This document shows positions 46,568 through 55,400 of a stretch of 64,000 nt of DNA, piece after piece. The stretch spans positions 1-64,000 of the forward strand of contig JAHABX010000005.1 of the NCBI GenBank assembly GCA_018376135.1, in the 5' to 3' direction. Position 1 is the first letter of the stretch. The number at the start of each line of letters is the position of its first letter. Below the pieces are notes generated by a model, which was given only the letters and a program-made list of their open reading frames with translations, made no database searches and was not told the DNA's origin. The DNA comes from Clostridiales bacterium. Its GTDB lineage: Bacteria > Bacillota > Clostridia > Lachnospirales > Lachnospiraceae. A program made the position numbers and the translations under genes.

Positions 46568-47278
46568 TTGGATAGAAATTTGAATATACATCAACAGAAG
46601 CGAATTCTGATAGTAGCGCCCCATCCGGATGATGAAAGTATAGGATGCGGAGGTCTGCTTGCGTTATATGGGAAGCAATGTGATATTCTTCTTCTGACAG
46701 ATGGAAGTAAAGGTCATGCTTCAGATTTTGCCGGAGATGAGGGGGAACTGGTAAAGATTCGAGAGCAGGAGCTGAAAAATGCAGCGGAATTGGCGGAAGT
46801 ACAGGAGGTTCATATGCTTCGCATTCCGGATGGTGATCTGTTCAGTCATTATAATGTGGTGAAAAAGATAGATATACGTTCTTATGATTATGTTTTTGTG
46901 CCAAATCGCAGAGAAGCTCATGAAGATCATCGAGTGAGTTATCGCATGCTGAAGAAGCTGAAAAAGGAGCAGAGGGCAAAAGCGATATTAGTGGAATATG
47001 AAGTATGGACACCATTAGTTGAACCTACATGTTTTTTGGATATTTCAGAAGTGATTGATAGAAAAAGGAGACTAATCGAGCAGCATGAATCGCAGATAGG
47101 AGATATTGATTATGCTTCAAAGGGAGTCGGTCTGAGTTGTTACAGGGGAATCCATATAAATGTGGATTATGCGGAAGCCTATTATATAGAAAAGCAAAGA
47201 GGTATAGTTAAGCATATTTCTTCCAGGATTCCTAAAGCTTGGAAAAGAAAAATCAAGAGAGTATTAAAAAAGTCGTGA
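46568..47278 (+). CDS. PIG-L family deacetylase
   Basis: A 236-aa zinc-dependent deacetylase of the LmbE/PIG-L type, acting on N-acetyl sugars. It has the metal and catalytic motif A-P-H-P-D-D-E (residues 17-23), followed by SIGCGGLLAL, and a second metal-binding segment EAHEDHRVSY. TTG 46568 is the likely start; no in-frame ATG lies before the motif. Its last bases form one arm of the terminator at 47266-47299. It could de-N-acetylate a hexosamine of the glycan. Confidence 0.87.
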   Translation: MDRNLNIHQQKRILIVAPHPDDESIGCGGLLALYGKQCDILLLTDGSKGHASDFAGDEGELVKIREQELKNAAELAEVQEVHMLRIPDGDLFSHYNVVKKIDIRSYDYVFVPNRREAHEDHRVSYRMLKKLKKEQRAKAILVEYEVWTPLVEPTCFLDISEVIDRKRRLIEQHESQIGDIDYASKGVGLSCYRGIHINVDYAEAYYIEKQRGIVKHISSRIPKAWKRKIKRVLKKS

Positions 47279-47299
47279 TCATTTGGTCACGACTTTTTT
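47266..47299. terminator. Bidirectional terminator shared by convergent genes
   Basis: A perfect 13-bp inverted repeat (47266-47278 and 47287-47299) with an 8-nt loop; A6 opens one arm and T6 closes the other, so it works on both strands. It contains the stop codon of the PIG-L gene and is next to that of the minus-strand glycosyltransferase. Confidence 0.9.
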
Positions 47300-48508
47300 G
47301 TATAAATTTTCATATGCAGTCAGCATGTCTGGTTCAGAATAGGTATCTACTACACGTTTTCGGGAAGCAACAGACATTTTTGACAGTATAGATTCTGAAG
47401 TAAAGGCTGAATGGATGGTTTGGGCTAATTGTTCGTTGTCGCCCGGGGGAATACACCAACCACAGTCAGGGGTGATGATTTCATCCATGGCACAAATAGA
47501 AAATGCGATTACGGGTGTGCCGGATGACATAGCTTCAATATTGACCAGTCCAAAGGTCTCATAAAGTGATGGATTAACCAGAACATCTGCAAGTGAGTAA
47601 AATTCATTCATTTGTTTCTGCTCTGTCAAGTATCCAAAGTGACGGATGGAAAATCCAGAGTTATTTATAGATTCCAGACCCTTAGTCTGTCCTGCAATTA
47701 GCAGAAGGTATTGTTCCGGGTTGGACAGTTTTTGTAATGCATCCAGCAGAAGATACATTCCTTTGGATTTTTTTGTCGGATCTGCTGCGACAAAAGCAAC
47801 AATATGTTTGTTTGACGGCAGGTGATATTCTTCTCGGAGGTCTTTTTTGTTATAGGGTATCCATACGTTCGTGTCCAAGCTGTTGGGAATGCTCATATAG
47901 TCGGTATTTTTTAAATGAGACTGCTTCAATTGGGAAAGCATCCAGTTAGAGGGAACTGCAAAATGAATATTCGGATGTGAAAAGGTTTTTGCCTTTTCTT
48001 TCCACAGATAATGTGAACAATCTTTTTTTAATGGAGGATAGTTCTGGAGCTGTGGACAGGAATTGCATCCGTTTATCCAAAAATCGGCACAACCGGATGG
48101 GGATGCGCAGTGTCCGGTTAAAGGCCAGAAATCGTGTACAGTCCATACGACAGGGCATACATCTGCAATTGCCTGAATGTCATGGATTCCAAGAAAATTT
48201 CCGTGGGCATTATGAAGATGGATGATGTCAATGTGTTTTTCTTTGATAAAATGCAGGATCCTGTAGCGGCTGTAGGGAATTGTCAGATTTGAGTTGCTGT
48301 GATTTTTTGTAATCAGGCGGTTGAGCAGAAGCATAGGAGTTCCCTGATATAATACGGATATGCCAGGCGGCAATGGTTTCGTTCGTTTGTAATAGCTGAC
48401 AATCTCATAGACGTTATGACCACGTGCACGCATACCATTAAAAATTTGATTTGTAACTTTTTCGGCACCTCCGCAGAGGTAAGTTGTATTAAGAAATAAA
48501 ATATTCAT
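47279..48508 (-). CDS. GT4 glycosyltransferase on the minus strand
   Basis: A 409-aa GT-B glycosyltransferase: NTTYLCGGAEKVTNQIFNGM at the N-terminus, DIIHLHNAHGNFLG, a Cys-rich patch (CASPSGCADFWINGCNSC), and SLYETFGLVNIEAMSSGTPVI at the donor site. It is the only clear gene on the minus strand of the window. GGAG lies 8 nt before its ATG. It ends face to face with the PIG-L gene at a shared terminator and starts divergently from the next gene, so it is an independent unit. Confidence 0.88.
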   Translation of the reverse strand: MNILFLNTTYLCGGAEKVTNQIFNGMRARGHNVYEIVSYYKRTKPLPPGISVLYQGTPMLLLNRLITKNHSNSNLTIPYSRYRILHFIKEKHIDIIHLHNAHGNFLGIHDIQAIADVCPVVWTVHDFWPLTGHCASPSGCADFWINGCNSCPQLQNYPPLKKDCSHYLWKEKAKTFSHPNIHFAVPSNWMLSQLKQSHLKNTDYMSIPNSLDTNVWIPYNKKDLREEYHLPSNKHIVAFVAADPTKKSKGMYLLLDALQKLSNPEQYLLLIAGQTKGLESINNSGFSIRHFGYLTEQKQMNEFYSLADVLVNPSLYETFGLVNIEAMSSGTPVIAFSICAMDEIITPDCGWCIPPGDNEQLAQTIHSAFTSESILSKMSVASRKRVVDTYSEPDMLTAYENLYKKVVTK

Positions 48509-48585
48509 AGTAGTAGTCTCCGGTTGTTTTATGAAATTTATTATAACTGATTACAAATTGAGTCTGCAACAGGAAAATGCCTGCC

Positions 48586-48614
48586 TTGTAAATTTTGACG
48601 GGCAATGATACAAT
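48586..48614 (+). promoter_or_regulatory. Promoter in the divergent gap
   Basis: TTGTAA (48586-48591) and TACAAT (48609-48614) with a 17-nt spacer, 33 nt before the next + strand start. It would drive 48648 onward, possibly into the amino-sugar block. Confidence 0.55.
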
Positions 48615-48647
48615 GAAAAACAAAATAGGAGATATGAGAGGGAAGAT

Positions 48648-49559
48648 ATGGGAGCGCAGTATAGAGTGCCTGTAGCAGTTATTGTATTCAATCGGGTAGA
48701 ACTGGCGAAGAAGATGCTTAAGTGTCTGGAAAAAATTCAGCCAGAACAATTATTTGTTATTTCAGACGGAGCAAGAGAGCATGTATCAGGGGAAAAAGAA
48801 AAAGTAGAGAAGGTACGGGCACTGTTTGAAGAAATTCCATGGCCCTGCAAGGTATACAAGAATTACGCAGATCAGAATATGGGGTGTGATAATCGTGTTC
48901 CATCAGGAATTGACTGGGTTTTTGGACAGGTAGAGCAGGCGGTGATTCTGGAAGATGACTGTATTCCCTCTGATGATTTTTTTCGGTATTCAGAAAATAT
49001 GTTGGAGCGGTATAAGGATAACCATAGCGTTATGATGATTGCAGGTTCTAACTACATGCAGAATTATAAGATGAGGGATTGCTGTTGCTTTTCTGCCAGG
49101 GTTTACACATGGGGATGGGCTACCTGGAAGAGAGCCTGGGAATGTTATAATGAAGATGAAGAAGTTTGGAAACAGATTAAGAAAGATGGAACTTTAGCAC
49201 AGATATATCCGTTTCGTATTCGGCATTTTGTAAAGAAAGAACTGGATTACTATTATGAACGGGGGAAGTGTCCGTGGGATTATCTATGGTGGGTTTCTTG
49301 TATGAGATATCAGGGACTCTGTGCAGTTCCCAGTGTGAATTTGATTTCGAATCAGGGATTTGGAGAAGATGCGACACATACACAGGATCAGGGAAGCTAT
49401 GACGGACAGACATATTCCATGGAGTTTCCGTTAAAGTATCCTGCAAGGGTGGAAAGAGATCATCAGATAGATAAGTATGACTGGGAGATTAATCGTCCAT
49501 GGCTGATCGTCCGCGCCATGCGAAAATTAATGCGTATTGTAAAATCCCACCAAAGGTGA
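48648..49559 (+). CDS. Glycosyltransferase, GT2/GNT-I-like
   Basis: A 303-aa GT-A fold protein: VPVAVIVFNRVELAKKML, AVILEDDCIPSDDFFRYSENML with the metal-binding acidic cluster, and ARVYTWGWATWKRAW. This set is seen in bacterial proteins often labelled hemolytic-protein-HlpA-like, which resemble GNT-I glycosyltransferases. GAGAGGGAAG precedes the start. It lies 43 nt before the PglF-like gene. Confidence 0.82.
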   Translation: MGAQYRVPVAVIVFNRVELAKKMLKCLEKIQPEQLFVISDGAREHVSGEKEKVEKVRALFEEIPWPCKVYKNYADQNMGCDNRVPSGIDWVFGQVEQAVILEDDCIPSDDFFRYSENMLERYKDNHSVMMIAGSNYMQNYKMRDCCCFSARVYTWGWATWKRAWECYNEDEEVWKQIKKDGTLAQIYPFRIRHFVKKELDYYYERGKCPWDYLWWVSCMRYQGLCAVPSVNLISNQGFGEDATHTQDQGSYDGQTYSMEFPLKYPARVERDHQIDKYDWEINRPWLIVRAMRKLMRIVKSHQR

Positions 49560-49602
49560 TAAACTATTACAGAATATGGATTATTATGCTTAGGAGCCTC
49601 TG

Positions 49603-51462
49603 ATGTTTAAAAATAAGAGCAAAAAAATGATATACCGGATTCTGCTGTTGATGCTGATGGATGTATTGATCATCACACTGGCAGGTCCCATGGCGATTTA
49701 CGTACGTTACAACTGGCTTTTTGAGCCTCGTGCCATTGAGTTTATTGAGCATATTTTCCGGTATCTGCCGCTGAATCTGCTGATCTCGATCACGGCATTC
49801 GGGGTATGCCGGCTGTATCAGGGGATCTGGAAGTATGCCAGTGCCTCTGATCTGGTGAATATTATAGTGGGCTGTCTGATCTCTGCAGTGACTCAGGCAG
49901 TGGGGATGTCGCTTCTGGGATTGGATTATCCGAGAAGTTATCCGTTTATGTATTTTGTGATCCTGACGGCAGGGATCTCCGTATTCCGTTTTATGTACCG
50001 GATTCTGGGCTATATTCAGTCCAGAAGAGGAGGGATGGTCAGGACAGGGAAGAAGAACACCATGATCGTGGGAGCCGGAGAAGCGGGCTACACTCTGCTG
50101 AAGGAGCTGCAGAACAGCCGTTTCGTTGCTCAGAATGTATGCTGTATTGTGGATGATGATCCGGGTAAGCAGGGAAAATATCTGAGAGGCGTGCTGGTAG
50201 CGGGAACCCGGTATGATATCTGCCGCCTGGCAGAGGAGTATGATGTGGATGAGATCATGATCGCGATCCCGTCAGCGTCCCACGCAGTGGTTCAGGAGAT
50301 ACTGGATATCTGCAGTCAGACAAGCTGTAAGCTGAAGGTGCTTCCGGGGCTGTATCAGCTGGTCAACGAGGAAGTGAGCGTGTCTAAGCTCCGCAATGTG
50401 GAGATCGAGGATCTTCTGGGCAGAGAGCCGGTGGATACACAGGTGGACAGTATTATGGATTATGTGTCAGGCAAGACGGTTCTTGTGACCGGCGGAGGCG
50501 GCTCCATTGGAAGTGAGCTTTGCCGGCAGATCGCAAGACATGAACCCGGGCGCCTGATCATCTTTGATATTTATGAGAATAATGCGTATGATATCCAGCA
50601 GGAGCTTAGAAGGGATTATCCCAAGCTGGATCTGGTCGTATTGATCGGCTCCGTGAGAAACACCCATCGTATCAATGGGGTGTTTGAACAATACAGACCG
50701 CATATTGTGTACCATGCGGCTGCACATAAGCATGTGCCGCTGATGGAGGACAGCCCCAACGAAGCGATCAAGAATAATGTGTTCGGTACCTACAAGACCG
50801 CACAGGCGGCAGATCGGTATGGGGTATCCCGTTTTGTGCTGATTTCTACAGATAAGGCGGTAAATCCGACCAATATTATGGGCGCCTCCAAGCGGCTCTG
50901 CGAGATGGTCATCCAGATGATGAACAACCGGTCAAAGACAGAGTTTGTGGCAGTGCGTTTCGGTAATGTGCTGGGGAGCAACGGAAGCGTGATCCCGCTG
51001 TTCAAAAAGCAGATTGAGGAGGGCGGTCCGGTGACGGTGACTCATCCGGATATTATCCGCTATTTCATGACCATACCGGAGGCGGTATCTCTGGTGCTTC
51101 AGGCGGGAGCACAGGCGAAGGGCGGAGAGATCTTTGTGCTGGATATGGGAAAGCCGGTGAAGATATTGGATCTTGCTCTGAATCTGATCCGATTGTCCGG
51201 GTACAGGCCCTATGAGGATATTGATATCAAGTTTACCGGACTGCGTCCGGGAGAGAAGCTGTATGAGGAGCTTCTGATGGATGAAGAGGGTCTGAAGGAG
51301 ACAGCGAATAAGCTGATCCATATCGGAAAGCCCATTGAATTTGATGAAGAGATATTCTGCAGTCAGTTGGAGGAGCTGGATGAGCTTGCAAGAGCAGACA
51401 GCCCGTTGATCAAGGAAAAGGTTATGGAAATTGTTCCAACTTACCATATGAAGATAAATTAA
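49603..51462 (+). CDS. Membrane UDP-N-acetylhexosamine 4,6-dehydratase (PglF/CapD type)
   Basis: A 619-aa protein with four N-terminal membrane helices, a CoA-binding-like domain and a C-terminal short-chain dehydrogenase domain. The NAD loop VTGGGGSIGSEL is at about 295-305. ISTDKAVNPTNIMGASKR follows the long-form dehydratase pattern in which Asp-Lys replaces the usual Tyr acid. The product would be UDP-4-keto-6-deoxy-GlcNAc, the substrate of the aminotransferase encoded next. TAGGAG lies 6 nt before ATG. Size and domain order match PglF and EpsC. Confidence 0.92.
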   Translation: MFKNKSKKMIYRILLLMLMDVLIITLAGPMAIYVRYNWLFEPRAIEFIEHIFRYLPLNLLISITAFGVCRLYQGIWKYASASDLVNIIVGCLISAVTQAVGMSLLGLDYPRSYPFMYFVILTAGISVFRFMYRILGYIQSRRGGMVRTGKKNTMIVGAGEAGYTLLKELQNSRFVAQNVCCIVDDDPGKQGKYLRGVLVAGTRYDICRLAEEYDVDEIMIAIPSASHAVVQEILDICSQTSCKLKVLPGLYQLVNEEVSVSKLRNVEIEDLLGREPVDTQVDSIMDYVSGKTVLVTGGGGSIGSELCRQIARHEPGRLIIFDIYENNAYDIQQELRRDYPKLDLVVLIGSVRNTHRINGVFEQYRPHIVYHAAAHKHVPLMEDSPNEAIKNNVFGTYKTAQAADRYGVSRFVLISTDKAVNPTNIMGASKRLCEMVIQMMNNRSKTEFVAVRFGNVLGSNGSVIPLFKKQIEEGGPVTVTHPDIIRYFMTIPEAVSLVLQAGAQAKGGEIFVLDMGKPVKILDLALNLIRLSGYRPYEDIDIKFTGLRPGEKLYEELLMDEEGLKETANKLIHIGKPIEFDEEIFCSQLEELDELARADSPLIKEKVMEIVPTYHMKIN

Positions 51463-51483
51463 TTTTTGAAAGAGGCGATGGTT

Positions 51484-52617
51484 ATGGCACATATTTTTCT
51501 TGCCTCCCCGCATATGAGTGCGGAGGGCTATGAGCAGGAATTTGTGAAGGAAGCATTTGACACCAACTGGATTGCTCCCCTTGGGAAGAATGTAAATGAA
51601 TTTGAGAAGGAGTTTGCCTCCTATGTGGATGCGAAGGATGCGGCAGCACTGTCATCGGGTTCAGCGGCACTGCATCTGGCGCTGAAGGCGGTTGGCGTGA
51701 AGGAAGGGGATGTGGTCATCTGTCAGGATCTGACCTTCTCTGCGACAGTCAATCCGGTAGCCTACGAAAAGGCAGTGCCGGTGTTTGTGGACAGTGAATA
51801 TGAGACCTGGAATATGTCTCCGGAAGCGCTGGAGCGGGCACTGGAGAAGTACCCGCATGCGAAAGCGGTCATTCCGGTGCACCTGTACGGAAATCCGGCG
51901 AATATGGAACGGATCATGGAGCTGTGCGGCAGATACGGAGTGCCGGTCATTGAGGATGCGGCAGAGAGCCTTGGAAGCATCTATCATGGTCAGCATACAG
52001 GAACCTTCGGGGCTTACGGAGCATTTTCCTTTAACGGCAATAAGATCATCACCACCTCCGGAGGCGGCATGCTGGTCTGCAGTCTTGCAGAAGATGAGGC
52101 GAAGGAGCGGATCTCAAAGGTGCGTTTTTGGGCTACCCAGGCAAGGGAGCAGGCGCGCCATTATGAACATAAGGAAATTGGGTATAATTACCGTATGAGC
52201 AATATTGTGGCAGGCATTGGCCGTGGTCAGATGAAGGTCCTGGATGAGAGAATCGCACAGAAGCGTCATATTTTCTCCTATTATCAGGAGCATCTGGGAG
52301 ATCTGGAGGGCTTGTCCTTTATGCCTGTGAATGAAGGAGAACGGGCGAATTGCTGGCTTTCCGTGATCCAGCTTGCGGATGAGTGCCCGGTGAAGCCGCT
52401 GGATGTGATGGTGGCACTGGAGCAGGGGGATATCGAGAGCCGTCCTGTATGGAAGCCCATGCATATGCAGCCGGTATTTGCAGGCTGTGATTATATTGAC
52501 AATGGCGGTGTGGCAGCAACGCTGTTCCGAAGAGGCGTGTGCCTGCCCAGTGATACAAAGATGACAGAGGAAGACCTGGAGAGGGTCTGTGAGATAATCA
52601 GAGGACTGTGGAGATAG
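51484..52617 (+). CDS. PLP-dependent sugar aminotransferase (PglE/DegT family)
   Basis: A 377-aa DegT/DnrJ/EryC1 aminotransferase with the PLP-phosphate loop SSGSAALHLAL, IPVHLYGNPANME, EDAAESLGS and the Schiff-base Lys in FSFNGNKIITTSGGG. It would aminate the 4-keto sugar made by the upstream dehydratase, giving a UDP-4-amino-4,6-dideoxy-GlcNAc. ATG 51484 is best placed for AAGAGG; ATG 51478 and TTG 51466 are in frame but too close. No dedicated PglD-type acetyltransferase follows, which leaves the fate of the 4-amino group open. Confidence 0.92.
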   Translation: MAHIFLASPHMSAEGYEQEFVKEAFDTNWIAPLGKNVNEFEKEFASYVDAKDAAALSSGSAALHLALKAVGVKEGDVVICQDLTFSATVNPVAYEKAVPVFVDSEYETWNMSPEALERALEKYPHAKAVIPVHLYGNPANMERIMELCGRYGVPVIEDAAESLGSIYHGQHTGTFGAYGAFSFNGNKIITTSGGGMLVCSLAEDEAKERISKVRFWATQAREQARHYEHKEIGYNYRMSNIVAGIGRGQMKVLDERIAQKRHIFSYYQEHLGDLEGLSFMPVNEGERANCWLSVIQLADECPVKPLDVMVALEQGDIESRPVWKPMHMQPVFAGCDYIDNGGVAATLFRRGVCLPSDTKMTEEDLERVCEIIRGLWR

Positions 52618-53241
52618 ATGAGCTTTTATAAAAAGCATGGAAAAAGGATATTTGACTTATGCCTGACCATACCGGCATTTGTGGTTCTGAGCCCTGTTAT
52701 GGGGATCACTGCAGTGCTGGTGGCTGTGAAGCTTGGAAGACCGGTACTGTTCAAACAGAAGCGTCCCGGATATCAGGAAGAGATTTTTGAAATGTACAAA
52801 TTTCGGTCCATGACCGATGCGCGGGATAAAAATGGAGAGCTTCTTCCGGATGAGGTGAGGCTGACTCCTTTTGGAGAAAAGCTTAGAAGCAGCAGTCTGG
52901 ATGAACTGCCGGAGCTTTTGAATATTTTAAAGGGGGATATGAGCCTTGTGGGACCAAGACCGCTGCTGGTGCAGTATCTGCCCCTGTACAATAAGCGTCA
53001 GCACAGGCGGCATGATGTGAGACCGGGGATTACAGGGCTTGCTCAGATCAACGGCAGGAACAGCATCTCCTGGGAAGAGAAATTTGAATACGATGTAACC
53101 TATGTAGAAAACGTTACATTCATGGAAGATATCCGTATCCTGTTTGGAACTGTATTTAAGGTGTTTAAACGGGAAGGGATCAACAGTGAAAATTCTGCTA
53201 CTATGGAAGACTTTATGGGAACCCCGGAGCAGGAGGAGTAG
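52618..53241 (+). CDS. PglC-type phosphoglycosyltransferase
   Basis: A 207-aa monotopic sugar-1-phosphate transferase made only of the catalytic unit, as in PglC and EpsL: KRIFDLCLTIPAFVVLSPVMG reentrant helix, FKQKRPG, MYKFRSMTDARDKNG with the Asp-Arg catalytic dyad region, LDELPELLNILKGDMSLVGPRPL and RPGITGLAQINGRN. It begins right after the aminotransferase stop. It would load the 4-amino sugar phosphate onto undecaprenyl phosphate, starting a glycan distinct from that begun by the gene at 13537. Confidence 0.93.
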   Translation: MSFYKKHGKRIFDLCLTIPAFVVLSPVMGITAVLVAVKLGRPVLFKQKRPGYQEEIFEMYKFRSMTDARDKNGELLPDEVRLTPFGEKLRSSSLDELPELLNILKGDMSLVGPRPLLVQYLPLYNKRQHRRHDVRPGITGLAQINGRNSISWEEKFEYDVTYVENVTFMEDIRILFGTVFKVFKREGINSENSATMEDFMGTPEQEE

Positions 53242-53244
53242 AGT

Positions 53245-54435
53245 ATGATGGAGACACCTTGTTACCTGATCCACAGAAGCATGCTGGATGAGGGTATGGA
53301 TAAACTGAAGAGAGCTCTTACGGAATACTGGCCGAATGCCATGATTGGATATTCCTTTAAGACGAACGCGCTTCCCTGGGTTCTGGATTATATGAAGCGT
53401 CAGGGATGCCATGCCGAAGTGGTTTCTGAGGATGAATACGAGCTGGCGGAATATATGGGCTATGACCGTATCATATACAATGGTCCGGTAAAAGGAAAGG
53501 AAAGCTTTCTGAGGGCGTACAGAGCCGGTCATATCATCAATCTGGATGCTGAACGGGAGCTGGAATGGCTGAAGGAAGCGGCTGCTTTGGGTGTGAAGGC
53601 AAAGGTCGGAATCCGGGTGAACTTTGATCTGGAGACCATGTGTCCGGGAGAGGCATCCGGAGGCGAAGAGGGAGGTCGATTTGGCTTCAGTTATGAGAAC
53701 GGAAGTTTTCATAATGTGGCAGACCGGCTGAAGCGGATTCCTGGAGTGGAGCTTGCGGGAATCCATCTTCATTGCAGCTCCAAGACAAGGAGTCTGAACA
53801 TTTACAGGGCGATCGCCGGGATGGCATGCCGGATCCACAGAGAGTGCGGTGTAGAGCTTTCCTATGTGGATGTGGGAGGCGGATATTTCGGAGGGCTTGC
53901 CAATAAGCCCCAGTATGCGGACTATCTGCGGGAAATGTCACAGATCCTGAAGGAAGAATTCTCACCGGAGCATACGATGCTGATCGTGGAACCGGGAACT
54001 TCACTGATCTGCCCGCCGATCGATTATATTACAACCGTAACGGATGTAAAAGAGACGAACCGGAATCATTTTGTTGTAACGGACGGCAGCCGGATCCATG
54101 TGGACCCGCTGATGACCAAGAAAAGCTATTTTTATCATATAGAACCCGCAGACCGGATGGAAGAGCCTGTTATGCTGCAAAAGCAGGTGATTTCCGGTTT
54201 TACCTGCATGGAGAATGACCGCCTGTTTGAGCTTCAGGATGGAAGAAGGCTTGAGGCGGGCGACCGGATCGTCTATGAGAAAGTGGGTGCCTATACGATG
54301 TGTCTGTCTCCTCTGTTCATCGGATATTTTCCGCCGGTCTATCTGGAGGAGGATGGTGATATATCCTGTGTCCGCAGGAAGTGGGGACCGAAGGAATATG
54401 TACAGCAGTCTGTGATAGAAGGAAATAATATATGA
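53245..54435 (+). CDS. PLP-dependent decarboxylase, DAP-decarboxylase-like
   Basis: A 396-aa fold-III PLP enzyme related to diaminopimelate, ornithine and arginine decarboxylases. The PLP Lys is in IGYSFKTNALPWV (near residue 39), the phosphate-binding glycines in SYVDVGGGYFGGL, the arm EPGTSLICPP, and the catalytic-site Cys in SGFTCMENDRL. Its place between PglC and an ATP-grasp ligase, in an amino-sugar locus, argues against lysine synthesis and for making an amine or modified amino acid that decorates the sugar. AGGAGGAG precedes ATG 53245; the 3' end overlaps the next gene by 4 nt. Confidence 0.87.
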   Translation: MMETPCYLIHRSMLDEGMDKLKRALTEYWPNAMIGYSFKTNALPWVLDYMKRQGCHAEVVSEDEYELAEYMGYDRIIYNGPVKGKESFLRAYRAGHIINLDAERELEWLKEAAALGVKAKVGIRVNFDLETMCPGEASGGEEGGRFGFSYENGSFHNVADRLKRIPGVELAGIHLHCSSKTRSLNIYRAIAGMACRIHRECGVELSYVDVGGGYFGGLANKPQYADYLREMSQILKEEFSPEHTMLIVEPGTSLICPPIDYITTVTDVKETNRNHFVVTDGSRIHVDPLMTKKSYFYHIEPADRMEEPVMLQKQVISGFTCMENDRLFELQDGRRLEAGDRIVYEKVGAYTMCLSPLFIGYFPPVYLEEDGDISCVRRKWGPKEYVQQSVIEGNNI

Positions 54436-55400
54436 ATATTCTGATTTTAAGCTGTGGAACCCGAAACAAGATCGTACAGTATGTAAAGAACGAGCTGCAG
54501 GGGAAGGGCAGAGTCATTGCAACGGATATGAGTCCGAATGCACCGGCGCTTTATGAGGCGGATACGCATTATATCGTGCCCCGGATGACCGCACCGGGTT
54601 ATATAGAAGTTATTTTTGATATTTGCAGAAAAGAACAGGTTGATGGTGTGTTTTCCCTGATCGATCCGGAGCTGTCTCTGCTGGCAGAGCATGAGGAGAA
54701 ATTCCGTGAGCTGGGCGTGATGATCATAGGTTCATCCTACGAGTTATGTGAGCGGACCCTTGATAAGTGGGAGATGTTTCAATGGCTGGAAGCACATGGT
54801 TATGCCTGTGCAAAGAGCTATATTGAGAAAGAGAAGTTTTACGAGGATGTGGAACGGGGCGTGATCGATTATCCGGTATTCGTAAAGCCGGTGAGAGGAA
54901 GCGCCAGCATTGCCATATCCAAGGTATATGACAGAGAGACTGTAGACCTGTTATTTTCTCATTCAGACGGGCTGATGATCCAGGAATATCTGGACGGACA
55001 GGAAATCGGAGTGGACTGCTATATTGACATGCTCAGTGGCGAGCTGATCTCTGCATTTTCAAAGAAGAAGCTGGTCATGCGGGCGGGAGAGACGGATAAG
55101 GGAATTTCTTTTAAGGATACGGAGCTCTTCGCATTGGTGCAGCGGTTTGTAAAAGACAGCGGCTTCCGGGGGCAGATCGATATTGATGTGTTTGACTGTA
55201 ATGGTCAGTATTATCTGTCGGAAGTCAATCCGAGATTTGGAGGCGGCTATCCCCATGCCTATGAGGCGGGCGTCAATCATATGCAGTATATAGTCCGCAA
55301 TCTGGAGGGAGAGAAGAATACTCCGCAGATCGGGAATTATGACGATGGTATTGTTATGATGAAATATAATGAGATTATGATACGAAGAGAGAACCTATGA
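54432..55400 (+). CDS. ATP-grasp ligase
   Basis: A 322-aa protein of the carbamoyl-phosphate-synthase-like ATP-grasp group. It has an N-terminal Rossmann-like preATP-grasp domain (NILILSCGTRNKIVQYVKNEL), ATP-binding PVFVKPVRGSASIAI and GLMIQEYLDGQEIGVDCYID, and a metal site in YYLSEVNPRFGGGYPHA. Such enzymes join a carboxylate to an amine through an acyl phosphate. Overlapping both neighbours by 4 nt, it is coupled to the decarboxylase. A reasonable idea is that it attaches an amino acid to the 4-amino sugar in place of acetylation; this is inference. Confidence 0.87.
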   Translation: MNILILSCGTRNKIVQYVKNELQGKGRVIATDMSPNAPALYEADTHYIVPRMTAPGYIEVIFDICRKEQVDGVFSLIDPELSLLAEHEEKFRELGVMIIGSSYELCERTLDKWEMFQWLEAHGYACAKSYIEKEKFYEDVERGVIDYPVFVKPVRGSASIAISKVYDRETVDLLFSHSDGLMIQEYLDGQEIGVDCYIDMLSGELISAFSKKKLVMRAGETDKGISFKDTELFALVQRFVKDSGFRGQIDIDVFDCNGQYYLSEVNPRFGGGYPHAYEAGVNHMQYIVRNLEGEKNTPQIGNYDDGIVMMKYNEIMIRRENL

